DNA of 33,912 bases from Pseudomonadales bacterium (GTDB lineage Bacteria; Pseudomonadota; Gammaproteobacteria; Pseudomonadales; Azotimanducaceae). This document shows positions 1 through 7,927 of the stretch, piece by piece (position 1 is the first letter of the stretch; each line of letters starts with the position of its first letter). The translations under genes and the position numbers were made by a program. The notes under the pieces were generated by a model. That model had not been told where the DNA came from. It made no database searches and saw only the letters and a program-made list of their open reading frames with translations. The DNA is taken from assembly GCA_007131295.1 (NCBI GenBank), contig SLQW01000132.1, positions 1 to 33,912 on the forward strand, read 5' to 3'.

Positions 1-111
1 CGCGCGCAGCGCGGCGCAACGATCGGCGGCGCAGCCGCCGCACGCGTCACGCCCGGATTCAGCGGCAGTCCTCGATCGGAGCGCCCGCCGAAGGCGGGCA
101 CTCCTTCCCAC
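1..111. other. Hairpin-rich non-coding DNA downstream of gloB
   Basis: No gene is visible here. Two short perfect hairpins are: 24-40 (7-bp stem CGGCGGC/GCCGCCG, 3-nt loop) and 83-99 (7-bp stem GCCCGCC/GGCGGGC, loop GAA). Neither is followed by a run of T on either strand, so they are not textbook intrinsic terminators. They lie downstream of the minus-strand gloB gene and may help end or stabilise its transcript, together with the larger stem at 112-140. Confidence 0.45.
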
Positions 112-140
112 GGTGAAGCGCAGCTCTGCTGCGCTTCACC
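112..140 (-). terminator. 12-bp perfect stem-loop overlapping the gloB stop codon
   Basis: Bases 112-123 (GGTGAAGCGCAG) are perfectly complementary to 129-140, leaving a 5-nt loop. The stem contains the gloB stop codon (136-138 on the minus strand). There is no T tract after it, so it is either a non-canonical terminator or a 3' mRNA-stabilising structure. The stem itself is certain; its role is inference. Confidence 0.4.
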
Positions 141-930
141 ACTTATTGCGCAGTTCGCGGAGTTTGAGGAAGACGTCGCGGGGGCTCGGGTCCTTAGGGA
201 GATCGGGGAAGTCCTCCCGCAGCTTGGCGATCACTGAGGGGCTGCGCAGGCGGAAGAAGGTGTTGATCTCCTTTTCTTCGGCGATCGTGGTCACCTTGGC
301 ATGCTCGGGATCGTGGCTGCCTTCGAGTTGGACAAGCAACTCTGCCGCGGCTTCGTTGTCCGGCTCCCGATCGAGGGTGAAGCCAAGATTGTTGGTGATG
401 TAGTCGTGACCGGGGAAGATCTGGGTCGTGTCCGGAAGGGCCATGAGCTGATTCGCGAACGTAGCATAGAGTTCTTCCGGATGGCCGCCGTTGTGGCAGT
501 TGCCGGCACCGGCATTGAACAGCGTATCGCCGCAGATCAGGGCGGGCGGATCTGATTCCGACAGCAGACAGACGTGACTCATGGTGTGCCCTGGCGTGTC
601 GAGAGCCCTGAGCCGGACACTGCGCCCAACCCTGATCTCGTCGCCTGCGGACAAACCACGATCGATGCCCTCGATACGTCCGGACGCATTAGCGTGCGCC
701 AGCAGCTTGGCACCGGTCGCGGCGATCATCGGTCGGTTGCCGCCGGTGTGATCACCGTGCTCGTGGGTGTTGAGGATGCTGGTGATCTCCCAGCCGTTGG
801 CCTTGGCTCGGCTCAGGCACTTCTCGTGATCAAGGGGATCCACGGCCATGGCCTCGCCGGTTTCGGGACAGGCGATGAGGTAGTTGAAGTTTCGATAGCG
901 GTTTCCGGTCCAGATCTGCTCGATGATCAC
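136..930 (-). CDS. gloB: Hydroxyacylglutathione hydrolase (glyoxalase II) family metallo-hydrolase
   Basis: This 264-aa protein has the metallo-beta-lactamase fold of glyoxalase II, which hydrolyses S-lactoylglutathione to lactate and glutathione in cytosolic methylglyoxal detoxification. The metal motif THEHGDH is at residues 55-61, further ligands are H115, D135 (CGDTLF) and H175 (FPGHDY), and the C-terminal helical HAGH_C region contains the glutathione-site-like EPDN. The usual GCGRLFEG segment is replaced by GAGNCHNGG, so substrate preference could differ. The start is GTG at 930, because an AGGAGG at 936-941 sits 5 nt upstream; a longer frame to 1029 has no such signal. It is divergent from the M19 dipeptidase gene. 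The family is secure; assignment as the principal GloB is less so. Confidence 0.82.
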   Translation of the reverse strand: MIIEQIWTGNRYRNFNYLIACPETGEAMAVDPLDHEKCLSRAKANGWEITSILNTHEHGDHTGGNRPMIAATGAKLLAHANASGRIEGIDRGLSAGDEIRVGRSVRLRALDTPGHTMSHVCLLSESDPPALICGDTLFNAGAGNCHNGGHPEELYATFANQLMALPDTTQIFPGHDYITNNLGFTLDREPDNEAAAELLVQLEGSHDPEHAKVTTIAEEKEINTFFRLRSPSVIAKLREDFPDLPKDPSPRDVFLKLRELRNKW

Positions 931-1142
931 GACTGCCTCCTGAAGTGTCTGCTCGGTTTCCACTGAGGCTACCAGCCTCGTCCCGCTTTGGCAGATCGTC
1001 ATGGCAGGACACGCCGGGGAACCAGACAACGAGGATCGCCGGACCAGCCTTCCCGAGGAGCCTGTCGGACTTGGGACTGATCGACTTGTGCCGCCATCTC
1101 GGGCGCGGGATCATGTCGCTGTTTAGGCATCGGGGGTAGTAC
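931..1142. other. Divergent intergenic region between gloB and the M19 dipeptidase
   Basis: About 210 bp lie between two divergent genes, so it should hold both promoters. I see no convincing -35/-10 pair. The stretch from about 1061 (CCTGTCGGACTT) resembles the terminal sequence of some insertion elements as I remember them, but there is no transposase gene, no opposite end and no target duplication. The dipeptidase ribosome-binding site (GGGGG at about 1131-1136) is at the right edge. Confidence 0.4.
936..941 (-). promoter_or_regulatory. Shine-Dalgarno AGGAGG deciding the gloB GTG start
   Basis: On the minus strand AGGAGG is followed by 5 nt and then GTG at 930. This fixes a GTG start over the upstream in-frame start at 1029. 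Confidence 0.7.
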
Positions 1143-2429
1143 ATGATCAAGCTCACCACGCAGGGCGCAATCCTTGGGGTCATCGCCTTCGTGATTGCTG
1201 GCTGCATGCCGGACTCCAGTGCCGATGCTCCGGGAACCAGCACGAACAGCGGACCGGATCCATTCGCCGAAGCACGTGCCATGCACGACCGCTTCATCAC
1301 GCTCGATACCCATCTCGATACGCCAGTGCACTTCTCGCGGCCGGGCTGGGACATCATGGAGCGGCACGACTTCTTCACCGACCGCTCCCAGGTGGACTAC
1401 CCGCGTATGGTCGACGGCGGGCTCGATGGAGGCTTTTGGGTCATCTACACCCAACAGGGACCGCGCACGCCTGAAGGCCACGCCATGGCGCTCGACCATG
1501 CCCTCATGGTGGCGATGCGCATCCGCGAGATGGTCGCGCGCAATCACGAGCACTTCGAACTCGCGCTGACGGCGGATGACGCCCAGCGCATCGTCGATGC
1601 AGGCCGCAAGGTGGTCTATATGAGCATCGAGAACGGGTATCCACTCGAAACGGACCCACGTCTGCTGGAGACGTTCTATCGCCTCGGTGTCCGCATGTTC
1701 GGACCGGTCCATTTCGCCAACAACGAACTCGGCGATTCGGCGACCGACATGGGAGGCCCCGAGTGGAACGGCCTCAGCGAAGCCGGCAAGGCCTTCGTTG
1801 CCGAGGCGAACCGACTTGGCATGATTCTGGATGCTTCCCACGCGTCTGACGATGTCTTCGACGATCTATTGGAGTACTCCGCGACCCCCATCGTGCTCTC
1901 CCACTCGGGTGTTCGTGCCATCTACGACCACCCACGCAATCGAGACGACGAGCGCCTGCTCCGTCTTGCCGAGCATGGCGGCGTGATCCAGATGAACGCA
2001 TTCGGCGCTTATCTTCGGCCTGTTCCGCAGCCGCCGGGAAGAGCGACGGCCCTGCGTGAAATGCGCGAGGAGTTCGGTAGCCTGCTCGGCATGTCGCCCG
2101 AGCGCGTCGCAGCCATGGCCGAACGCCGGCGGGAGATCGACGAGCGCTATCCGGTCGACTTTCCGGATCTCGATGACTTCATGGCACACCTGTTGTACGC
2201 GCTGGAGCTGATCGGCGTCGATCATGTCGGCATTGGCGCCGACTGGGACGGCGGCGGCGGCGTCGAGGGCATGTGGGACGTCGCAGCCATGCCCCGCATC
2301 ACCAAGCGTCTGATCGAAGCGGGCTACGACGAAGAGGATCTTGCCAAGATCTGGGGCGGCAACGTTCTGCGCCTGCTACGCGCCGCAGAAGATCATGCCC
2401 GCAGCGTGACTGCCGAAGCCACGCCCTGA
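1143..2429 (+). CDS. Membrane dipeptidase-type lipoprotein (peptidase M19, renal dipeptidase family)
   Basis: A 428-aa zinc dipeptidase of family M19, which cleaves dipeptides (sometimes D-amino-acid-containing) with a TIM-barrel amidohydrolase fold. The N-terminus is a lipoprotein signal with lipobox VIAGC and C21 as the lipidation site, so it acts at the cell envelope. Metal-site motifs are visible: DTHLD (55-59), the IENGYPLE glutamate in the middle, SHSGVRAIYDHPRN with its histidine and RN pair, and GIGADWDG near the C-terminus. The ATG at 1143 is preceded by GGGGG at good distance. The M14 peptidase gene follows 35 bp later on the same strand, suggesting a two-gene extracytoplasmic peptide-degradation operon. 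Confidence 0.9.
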   Translation: MIKLTTQGAILGVIAFVIAGCMPDSSADAPGTSTNSGPDPFAEARAMHDRFITLDTHLDTPVHFSRPGWDIMERHDFFTDRSQVDYPRMVDGGLDGGFWVIYTQQGPRTPEGHAMALDHALMVAMRIREMVARNHEHFELALTADDAQRIVDAGRKVVYMSIENGYPLETDPRLLETFYRLGVRMFGPVHFANNELGDSATDMGGPEWNGLSEAGKAFVAEANRLGMILDASHASDDVFDDLLEYSATPIVLSHSGVRAIYDHPRNRDDERLLRLAEHGGVIQMNAFGAYLRPVPQPPGRATALREMREEFGSLLGMSPERVAAMAERRREIDERYPVDFPDLDDFMAHLLYALELIGVDHVGIGADWDGGGGVEGMWDVAAMPRITKRLIEAGYDEEDLAKIWGGNVLRLLRAAEDHARSVTAEATP

Positions 2430-2464
2430 AACCTGTCCATTTCTGCCACCACCGGGAAACCTCG

Positions 2465-5029
2465 ATGATGCGTTGGTTGCTGCTCTCCGTTCTCCTGTTG
2501 ACCGCCGCTGCGACGGCTCAGATGGCACCCGGACTCCCGGAAAGCTTCCTCGACAACCGCGACCTCACCGTCCCGGCGCCCTTGGAAGTCATAGGCTTCG
2601 AGCCCGGCGAACGGCATCCGCGCAACGATCAGATCGTCGCCTACTTCCAGGCACTGGACGCAGCCAGCGAGCGCGTGAAGGTGGAGGTCATCGGCCAGAG
2701 CCACGATGGGCGACCGCTGCTGCTCGCTTACTTCGGCAATCCCGACCGGCTCGCCGACCTCGATCGGGTGCGTGAGGGGCGCCAAGCGGCAAGCCGCGCC
2801 GGCGAGGGGCCACCGGTGATCTGGCTGGGCTATTCAGTCCATGGCAACGAAGCCTCCGGCGCGAGCGCCGCGATGGTGACAGCGTGGTATCTGGCCGCAG
2901 CAGAGACAGAAGAGGCCCGTGCCTGGCGCAACGACACGATCGTCGTGATGGAGCCGGTGCTCAATCCGGACGGGCTCGACCGCTTCGCCCACTGGGTGAA
3001 CATGCATCGCGGTCGCCATCCCTCGGCCGACCCCGTTGACCGCGAGCATCGGGAGGCATGGCCTGGCGCCAGGACGAATTATTACTGGTTCGACCTCAAT
3101 CGCGACTGGCTGCCGCTCGTGCACCCGGAGTCACAGGCCCGGATCATGCACTATCACCGCTGGCGACCCCATGTGCTCACTGATCACCACGAGATGGGGC
3201 ACCTCACCAGCTACTTCTTCCAGCCCGGCGTGCCCGAGCGAGCGAACCCGCTGCAGTCCGCCCGCAATGTCGAGCTCACGGAAAAGCTGGCCGAGTACCA
3301 TGCTGCAGAGCTCGATGCGGCAGGCGAGCTCTATTTCACTCAAGAGCGCTTCGACGACTACTACGTCGGCAAGGGTTCCACCTATCCAGACCTCACTGGC
3401 GGGGTCGGCATCCTCTTCGAGCAGGGCTCCGCCCGCGGCCATCTCATGCGCACGCCTTTCGGCCTGCGAACATTCGCTGATGCAGTAGCCAATCAGGTGC
3501 GCACTTCACTCTCAACGCTGCGCGGCGGTCATGAGCTCGGCGAAGACCTGATCGCGTACCAGGCCGAATTCTTTCGGGAGCAGCGCCAGGCGGCGCAGCG
3601 TGAACGCAACAGCGGCTGGCTGCTCGGTGACGGTGGCGATCCCGAGCGCGCGCGGCGCCTCGTCAATCTGCTGCTCACACACGACATCGAGGTCCGCCCC
3701 ATCACCACGAACGTGACCATAGAGGGGCGCGAGCAGGGCACGGGCAGCGCCTGGGCCATCCCGTCCGATCAGGACCACTATCTGCTGCTGCGCTCCATCT
3801 TTTCCGAGCCCACGGATCTGCCGATGGACACGTTTTACGACGTCTCGGCATGGCCTCTGCATCGTTCGTTTGCTCTGCCCCTGGCCAGGGTTAATCGCCT
3901 GCCGGCCACTGCCGCCGCCCTGGATGCGCCCCTCCCTGGAAGCCGCGCCGCGTTGCCCCCGTCGGCGGTCGCATGGGCCATACCCTGGGATCAGTACGGC
4001 GCCGCACCTGCGCTCGCAGCCCTGCTCGACGACGGGCTGCGGGTGCAGGCCGCCACGGACCCCATCAGGATCAGAACGGCTGACGGCTCACGCTCGCTCC
4101 CACGCGGCACCCTGGTCATTCACCCAGGCATTCAGGAAGTCGATGCAACGGAGCTCCGTGAGCGCCTGCGCGATCTGGCTGACCGTCATCATATCGAGGT
4201 GCTCGCGGCCACGGGCGGTCTCACGCTTGCAGGGCCCGACCTGGGCAGCCCCTCCCTGCCCATGCTGGCACCGCCGCGTCCAGCCATGCTCACCGGCGAG
4301 GGGCTGCGCCCCAATCATGCCGGCTATATCTGGCACTGGTTCGACATGCGCCTCGAGCAACCGCTGACCCGCATCGACTGGTGGCGCCTGGCCGATCCCT
4401 TCGAGCCCGGAAGGCGCAACGCCCTCGACGGCATTACACACCTGATCCTGCCGGACGGTGCCTACGAACGTCTTCCTGCGAGCGTAGGCAGCCAGATCGA
4501 AGCGTTCGTACGTACCGGCGGGCACCTGATTGCCGCCCGGGGCGCCTCTCGCTGGGTTGAAGGTCTTGACCTCGATTGGCAATTCGACGGCGAGCCCCCG
4601 GAGCGGGCCTACCCCGGGGATCGTCCCTATGGCGACTACCAGGCGGATTTCGCGCGGCAACTGATCGGTGGCAGCGCGCTGCGAGTAGTCCTGGACGCCA
4701 GCCACCCGCTCGCCTTCGGCTACCCGGACGGCGAAGTCGCAGCCTTCCGGCGCGGCGCCCACCGACTGCAGGCCGTGCGAAATCCGTATGTGCACGCCGG
4801 CCGCTATCCGGAAGACGTGCTGCTCGCCGGCTACCTGTCTGAAGAAAACAGAGAGCGACTGGCCGGGTCCCCTGCGCTCAGTGCGACCCGCGTCGGACCC
4901 GGCGTCGTCATCCGCATGGCCGACGACTACCTGTTTCGCGGCTACTGGCTCGGGACCGAGCGGCTGTTCGCGAACGCCATCTTCTTCTCTGGCCTGATCG
5001 CGGAGACACGCCTGCCGAACAACGAATGA
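2465..5029 (+). CDS. Secreted zinc carboxypeptidase-like protein (peptidase M14) with C-terminal GATase-like domain
   Basis: An 854-aa protein with a Sec signal peptide (MMRWLLLSVLLLTAAATAQ). The M14 domain carries HGNE (H126, E129), LNPDG and FDLNRDW substrate-site segments, TDHHEMG (third zinc histidine at 241-242) and the general-base glutamate in ILFEQGSARG (E319). The second half is not M14: around residues 660-820 it looks like a class I glutamine amidotransferase/ThuA-like fold (HLILPDGAY, TGGHLIAARGA), an arrangement I associate with large bacterial M14-like proteins. No Cys is evident at the GATase nucleophile position, so that part is probably non-catalytic. The start is the ATG pair at 2465/2468, immediately before the signal peptide; the same frame is open further upstream through the M19 gene. 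It probably degrades peptides in the periplasm with the upstream M19 enzyme. Confidence 0.87.
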   Translation: MMRWLLLSVLLLTAAATAQMAPGLPESFLDNRDLTVPAPLEVIGFEPGERHPRNDQIVAYFQALDAASERVKVEVIGQSHDGRPLLLAYFGNPDRLADLDRVREGRQAASRAGEGPPVIWLGYSVHGNEASGASAAMVTAWYLAAAETEEARAWRNDTIVVMEPVLNPDGLDRFAHWVNMHRGRHPSADPVDREHREAWPGARTNYYWFDLNRDWLPLVHPESQARIMHYHRWRPHVLTDHHEMGHLTSYFFQPGVPERANPLQSARNVELTEKLAEYHAAELDAAGELYFTQERFDDYYVGKGSTYPDLTGGVGILFEQGSARGHLMRTPFGLRTFADAVANQVRTSLSTLRGGHELGEDLIAYQAEFFREQRQAAQRERNSGWLLGDGGDPERARRLVNLLLTHDIEVRPITTNVTIEGREQGTGSAWAIPSDQDHYLLLRSIFSEPTDLPMDTFYDVSAWPLHRSFALPLARVNRLPATAAALDAPLPGSRAALPPSAVAWAIPWDQYGAAPALAALLDDGLRVQAATDPIRIRTADGSRSLPRGTLVIHPGIQEVDATELRERLRDLADRHHIEVLAATGGLTLAGPDLGSPSLPMLAPPRPAMLTGEGLRPNHAGYIWHWFDMRLEQPLTRIDWWRLADPFEPGRRNALDGITHLILPDGAYERLPASVGSQIEAFVRTGGHLIAARGASRWVEGLDLDWQFDGEPPERAYPGDRPYGDYQADFARQLIGGSALRVVLDASHPLAFGYPDGEVAAFRRGAHRLQAVRNPYVHAGRYPEDVLLAGYLSEENRERLAGSPALSATRVGPGVVIRMADDYLFRGYWLGTERLFANAIFFSGLIAETRLPNNE

Positions 5030-5090
5030 GCAGAGGAGTCCGCGCGGTGAGGGAAACCCATCGAAGCGGCACCTCCTGATAACGAGTGTC

Positions 5091-5119
5091 TTAATAACGT
5101 CAAATCGAAGCACTATGGT
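5091..5119 (+). promoter_or_regulatory. Candidate sigma-70 promoter of the phn-type transporter operon
   Basis: TTAATA (5091-5096), 17 nt, then TATGGT (5114-5119), each 4/6 to consensus, in the most AT-rich patch of this 125-bp gap. Transcription would start near 5126. No Pho box (paired CTGTCAT-type repeats) is recognisable, so phosphate-starvation control is not supported by sequence. Confidence 0.35.
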
Positions 5120-5154
5120 TTCGGTTTTCCTGGGAAGACCGGTCTCTGCACACG

Positions 5155-6105
5155 ATGCGACGTATCCTGCTTGTTGTATTCGGCAGCTTGCTTGCCAGCG
5201 CTGTTTGGGCTGACTGCCATCCAGGTGATCTCGCGCCGCAATTCTGCGACCGAAGTGGCGATCTGGTGGCCGACCCGCCGGGCGACGCACGCGCCCTCCT
5301 AGATCCACGCGTCCTGGTGTTCGCCTACACGCCCGTGGAAGACCCGGCCACCTACGCCCGGGTCTGGTCAGGCTTCGTCGACCACCTCGCACGCGAAACC
5401 GGCCGCCGGGTCCAGTTTTTCCCGGTGCAGTCGAACGCAGCTCAGGTCGAGGCCATGCGCGCGGGACGCCTGCACGTTGCCGGCTTCAATACCGGTGGCA
5501 CACCGCTGGCGGTCAACTGCGCGGGCTTCGTTCCGTTCGCCATGATGGCTGCCGAAGACGGCAGCTACGGCTACCAGATGGAAATCATCACCCGTCCCGA
5601 CTCGGAGATCCGCGCGCTCGAGGACCTGCGCGGCCGCAGCGTCGCCTTCACTTCGCCCACCTCCAACTCGGGCTACAAGGCGCCGCTGGCGCTGCTGAAG
5701 GAGGAGGCCGGCCTCACCGAAGGTGATCTGCGGGCGGCGTTCTCCGGCAAGCACGACAATTCGATCCTCGGTGTCGTCAACCGCGACTACGAGGCGGCCG
5801 CGATCGCCAACTCGGTGCTGCGTCGGATGATCGCGCGCGGCGTCATTCGCGCCGATCAGGTGCGCAGCATCTACCGCTCGGAAACGTTTCCCACGACCGC
5901 CTACGGACATGCTCACAACCTCGATCCCCGGTTGGCGGAAAAGGTACGTGAGGCGTTCTTCAGCTATTCCTGGGAAGGGTCAGCCCTCGCGGCAGAATTC
6001 CGTCAGTCCGGCGAGGCTCAGTTCATTCCGATCACCTATCGAGAACACTGGCAGGTGATCCGCGACATCGACGCGGCCACCGGCGTCACCTACACCTGCC
6101 GCTGA
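5155..6105 (+). CDS. phnD: PhnD-type phosphonate/phosphite ABC transporter substrate-binding protein, copy 1
   Basis: A 316-aa periplasmic binding protein with a Sec signal peptide ending near AVWA-D. It belongs to the PhnD/PtxB family, which binds phosphonates, phosphite or related oxyanions for ABC import. Family segments seen are [29 protein letters not shown] (ligand-contacting Ser/Thr cluster), GKHDNS and [12 protein letters not shown]. After the signal there is a short region with two Cys and a DxSGDxxxD loop (D32-D40); two further Cys (about 122 and 315) could form disulfides with them. It is roughly three-quarters identical by eye to the next gene, so a tandem duplication is clear. 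No good Shine-Dalgarno is seen. The ligand is unknown. Confidence 0.88.
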   Translation: MRRILLVVFGSLLASAVWADCHPGDLAPQFCDRSGDLVADPPGDARALLDPRVLVFAYTPVEDPATYARVWSGFVDHLARETGRRVQFFPVQSNAAQVEAMRAGRLHVAGFNTGGTPLAVNCAGFVPFAMMAAEDGSYGYQMEIITRPDSEIRALEDLRGRSVAFTSPTSNSGYKAPLALLKEEAGLTEGDLRAAFSGKHDNSILGVVNRDYEAAAIANSVLRRMIARGVIRADQVRSIYRSETFPTTAYGHAHNLDPRLAEKVREAFFSYSWEGSALAAEFRQSGEAQFIPITYREHWQVIRDIDAATGVTYTCR

Positions 6106-6126
6106 TGCGCCATCGAACCCGTGATC

Positions 6127-6147
6127 GCGACGCCGTCCGGGCGTCGC
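6127..6147 (+). terminator. Stem-loop between the two phnD genes (attenuator or 3' stabiliser)
   Basis: GCGACGCC (6127-6134) pairs perfectly with GGCGTCGC (6140-6147) around a 5-nt loop, 21 bp after the first phnD stop. There is no adjacent T tract. A structure at this place commonly raises binding-protein mRNA over transporter mRNA in ABC operons; here that is inference. Confidence 0.45.
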
Positions 6148-6149
6148 AG

Positions 6150-6155
6150 TAGACT
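6150..6155 (+). promoter_or_regulatory. Possible -10 element TAGACT before the second phnD
   Basis: TAGACT lies 36 bp before the second phnD start, directly after the stem-loop. The same or a near-identical hexamer sits 36-43 bp before three other genes in the window. No good -35 is present (GCGACG at 17-bp spacing), so an internal promoter is only a possibility. Confidence 0.25.
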
Positions 6156-6185
6156 GCCCCTTTGCGGTTGGCATCGAGGCCCTGA

Positions 6186-7133
6186 ATGAAGACGCTGCTG
6201 TTCACGCTTCTGCTGCTGCTCGGGGCACCTGCCCTGAGTGACTGTCAGCAGGGTGTGCTCGCCTCGCACCTCTGCGACCGCAATGGCGATCTGGTGGCCG
6301 ACCCGCCCGAGGATCCCCGCCGGTGGGTGGATCCACGGGTGCTCGTGTTCGCCTACACGCCGGTGGAGGACCCCGCCACCTACGCCCGCGTCTGGGACGG
6401 ATTCATCCGCCATCTGCAACAGGAGACCGGCCGCCGCGTGCAGTTTTTTCCGGTGCAGTCCAACGCCGCTCAGATCGAGGCGATGCGCGCCGGCCGGCTG
6501 CACATCGCCGGCTTCAACACCGGCGGCACGCCGCTTGCGGTCAACTGCGCCGGCTTCGTACCGTTCGCCATGATGGCCGCCGACGACGGCAGCTACGGCT
6601 ATCAGATGGAGATCATCACCCGACCCGACTCCGGCATCGAGCTGCTCGAGGATCTCCGCGGTCGGCGCCTCGCCTTCACCTCGCCGACATCGAACTCAGG
6701 CTACAAGGCACCTCTGGTCCTTCTGGAAAGGGAAGCGGGATTGCGCGAAGGCGACTTCTCAAGCGCGTTTTCGGGTAAGCACGACAACTCGATTCTCGGC
6801 GTGGTCAACCGGGACTACGACGCCGCGGCCATCGCCAACGAGGTGCTGCGGCGCATGCTCGCCCGCAACGTGGTCCGCGCCGACGCCCTTACCACCATCT
6901 ACCGTTCCGAGACCTTCCCGACCACCGCCTACGGCGTCGCTCACAATCTGGCGCCTGAACTGGCAAACAGGATCCGGGCGGCTTTCTTCAGCTTTCCCTG
7001 GGAGGGCTCCGAGCTGGCGGCGGAGTTCGGACCTACGGTGGGCACGCAGTTCATGCCCATCAGCTACCGTGAGCATTGGGCGCTCGTGCGCGAGATCGAC
7101 GCGGCCACCGGCGTCAGTTACGCATGCCGGTAG
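6186..7133 (+). CDS. phnD: PhnD-type phosphonate/phosphite ABC transporter substrate-binding protein, copy 2
   Basis: A 315-aa paralogue of the preceding gene with its own signal peptide (cleavage near ALS-D). It keeps the same blocks: [16 protein letters not shown], the [14 protein letters not shown] region, [19 protein letters not shown] and [12 protein letters not shown]. Differences cluster in the N-terminal helix, after residue 150 and at the C-terminus. The calcium-loop-like DRNGDLVAD is at 31-39, and Cys residues at about 20, 30, 121 and 314 match copy 1. GAGG at 6175-6178 gives a good ribosome-binding site for the ATG at 6186. Its stop codon lies inside phnC, so this copy is translationally coupled to the transporter while copy 1 is separated by 80 bp and a stem-loop. 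Confidence 0.88.
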   Translation: MKTLLFTLLLLLGAPALSDCQQGVLASHLCDRNGDLVADPPEDPRRWVDPRVLVFAYTPVEDPATYARVWDGFIRHLQQETGRRVQFFPVQSNAAQIEAMRAGRLHIAGFNTGGTPLAVNCAGFVPFAMMAADDGSYGYQMEIITRPDSGIELLEDLRGRRLAFTSPTSNSGYKAPLVLLEREAGLREGDFSSAFSGKHDNSILGVVNRDYDAAAIANEVLRRMLARNVVRADALTTIYRSETFPTTAYGVAHNLAPELANRIRAAFFSFPWEGSELAAEFGPTVGTQFMPISYREHWALVREIDAATGVSYACR

Positions 7134-7927
7134 GCCTGCTGCGCATCGAAGGCTTGAGCAAGCGCTACGGTCGCGATGCGCTCGCGCTCGATGGCGTCGA
7201 CCTGTCACTCGCCGCGGGTGAAGTGATCGCTCTGATCGGTCCGTCCGGCGCAGGCAAGAGCACGTTGATCCGCTGCATCAATCGCCTGGTGGAACCCAGC
7301 GCCGGCAAGGTCTGGCTCGGCGACACCGACCTGACGGCACTGGACGGCCGGGCCCTGCGCCGTGCCCGGCGGCGCATCGGCATGATCTTCCAGGAGTTCG
7401 CCCTGGTGGACCGGCTCACGGTGATGGAGAACCTGCTTTCGGGCCGGCTCGGCTACGTGGGCTTCTGGCGTGCGGCACTGCGGCGCTTTCCCCAGGCCGA
7501 CATCGAGCGCGCATTCGAACTCCTCGAGCAGGTTGAGCTGGCCGGCATGGAGGATCGCCGCGCCGACGCCCTCTCCGGTGGGCAACGCCAACGCGTGGGT
7601 ATCGCTCGCGCACTCATGCAGACCCCTGATCTCCTTCTGGTCGACGAACCCACGGCCAGCCTCGACCCGCGCACCTCGCGTCAGATCATGCGCCTGATCA
7701 CACGTCTGTGTGGCGAGCGCGGCCTGCCGGCCGTCATCAACATCCACGACGTCCCGCTCGCCCGCCGCTTCTGCCGCCGCATCGTCGGACTGCGCCAGGG
7801 CCGCATCGTTTACGACGGTCCGAGCGACGGCCTCGACGAGGGGGTGCTCACGGCGATCTACGGCGAAGAGGAATGGGACGCGCCGGCAGAATCCGAAGTC
7901 GAGGCCGGTGACGAGGCACCGGTGTGA
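7124..7927 (+). CDS. phnC: PhnC-type phosphonate/phosphite ABC transporter ATP-binding protein
   Basis: A 267-aa ABC ATPase that powers the importer from the cytoplasmic side. Walker A is GPSGAGKS (39-46), the Q-loop glutamine is in [14 protein letters not shown] (Q90), the signature is [15 protein letters not shown] (from 150) and Walker B is [13 protein letters not shown] (170-182), followed by an H-loop (NIHDVPLA). The stretch [19 protein letters not shown] is characteristic of the PhnC subfamily. The ATG at 7124 overlaps the end of the second phnD by 10 nt and begins a canonical N-terminus; an upstream in-frame start inside phnD is unlikely. The 3' end overlaps phnE1 by 4 nt (GTGA). Confidence 0.92.
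   Translation: MPVGLLRIEGLSKRYGRDALALDGVDLSLAAGEVIALIGPSGAGKSTLIRCINRLVEPSAGKVWLGDTDLTALDGRALRRARRRIGMIFQEFALVDRLTVMENLLSGRLGYVGFWRAALRRFPQADIERAFELLEQVELAGMEDRRADALSGGQRQRVGIARALMQTPDLLLVDEPTASLDPRTSRQIMRLITRLCGERGLPAVINIHDVPLARRFCRRIVGLRQGRIVYDGPSDGLDEGVLTAIYGEEEWDAPAESEVEAGDEAPV

Noticed and set aside
999-1841. 280-codon minus-strand frame across the M19 gene start
   Set aside because: The plus-strand M19 lipoprotein has intact motifs and a lipobox; the opposite frame has no support.
5030-5154. Pho box for phosphate-starvation control of the phn operon
   Set aside because: No pair of CTGTCAT-like 7-mers spaced 4 bp apart could be found; only a weak general promoter is visible.
4088-5392. 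Long minus-strand open frame (434 codons) opposite the M14 gene and phnD
   Set aside because: Composition artefact of high-GC coding DNA: no recognisable domain, no ribosome-binding site, and the plus strand carries clear families.
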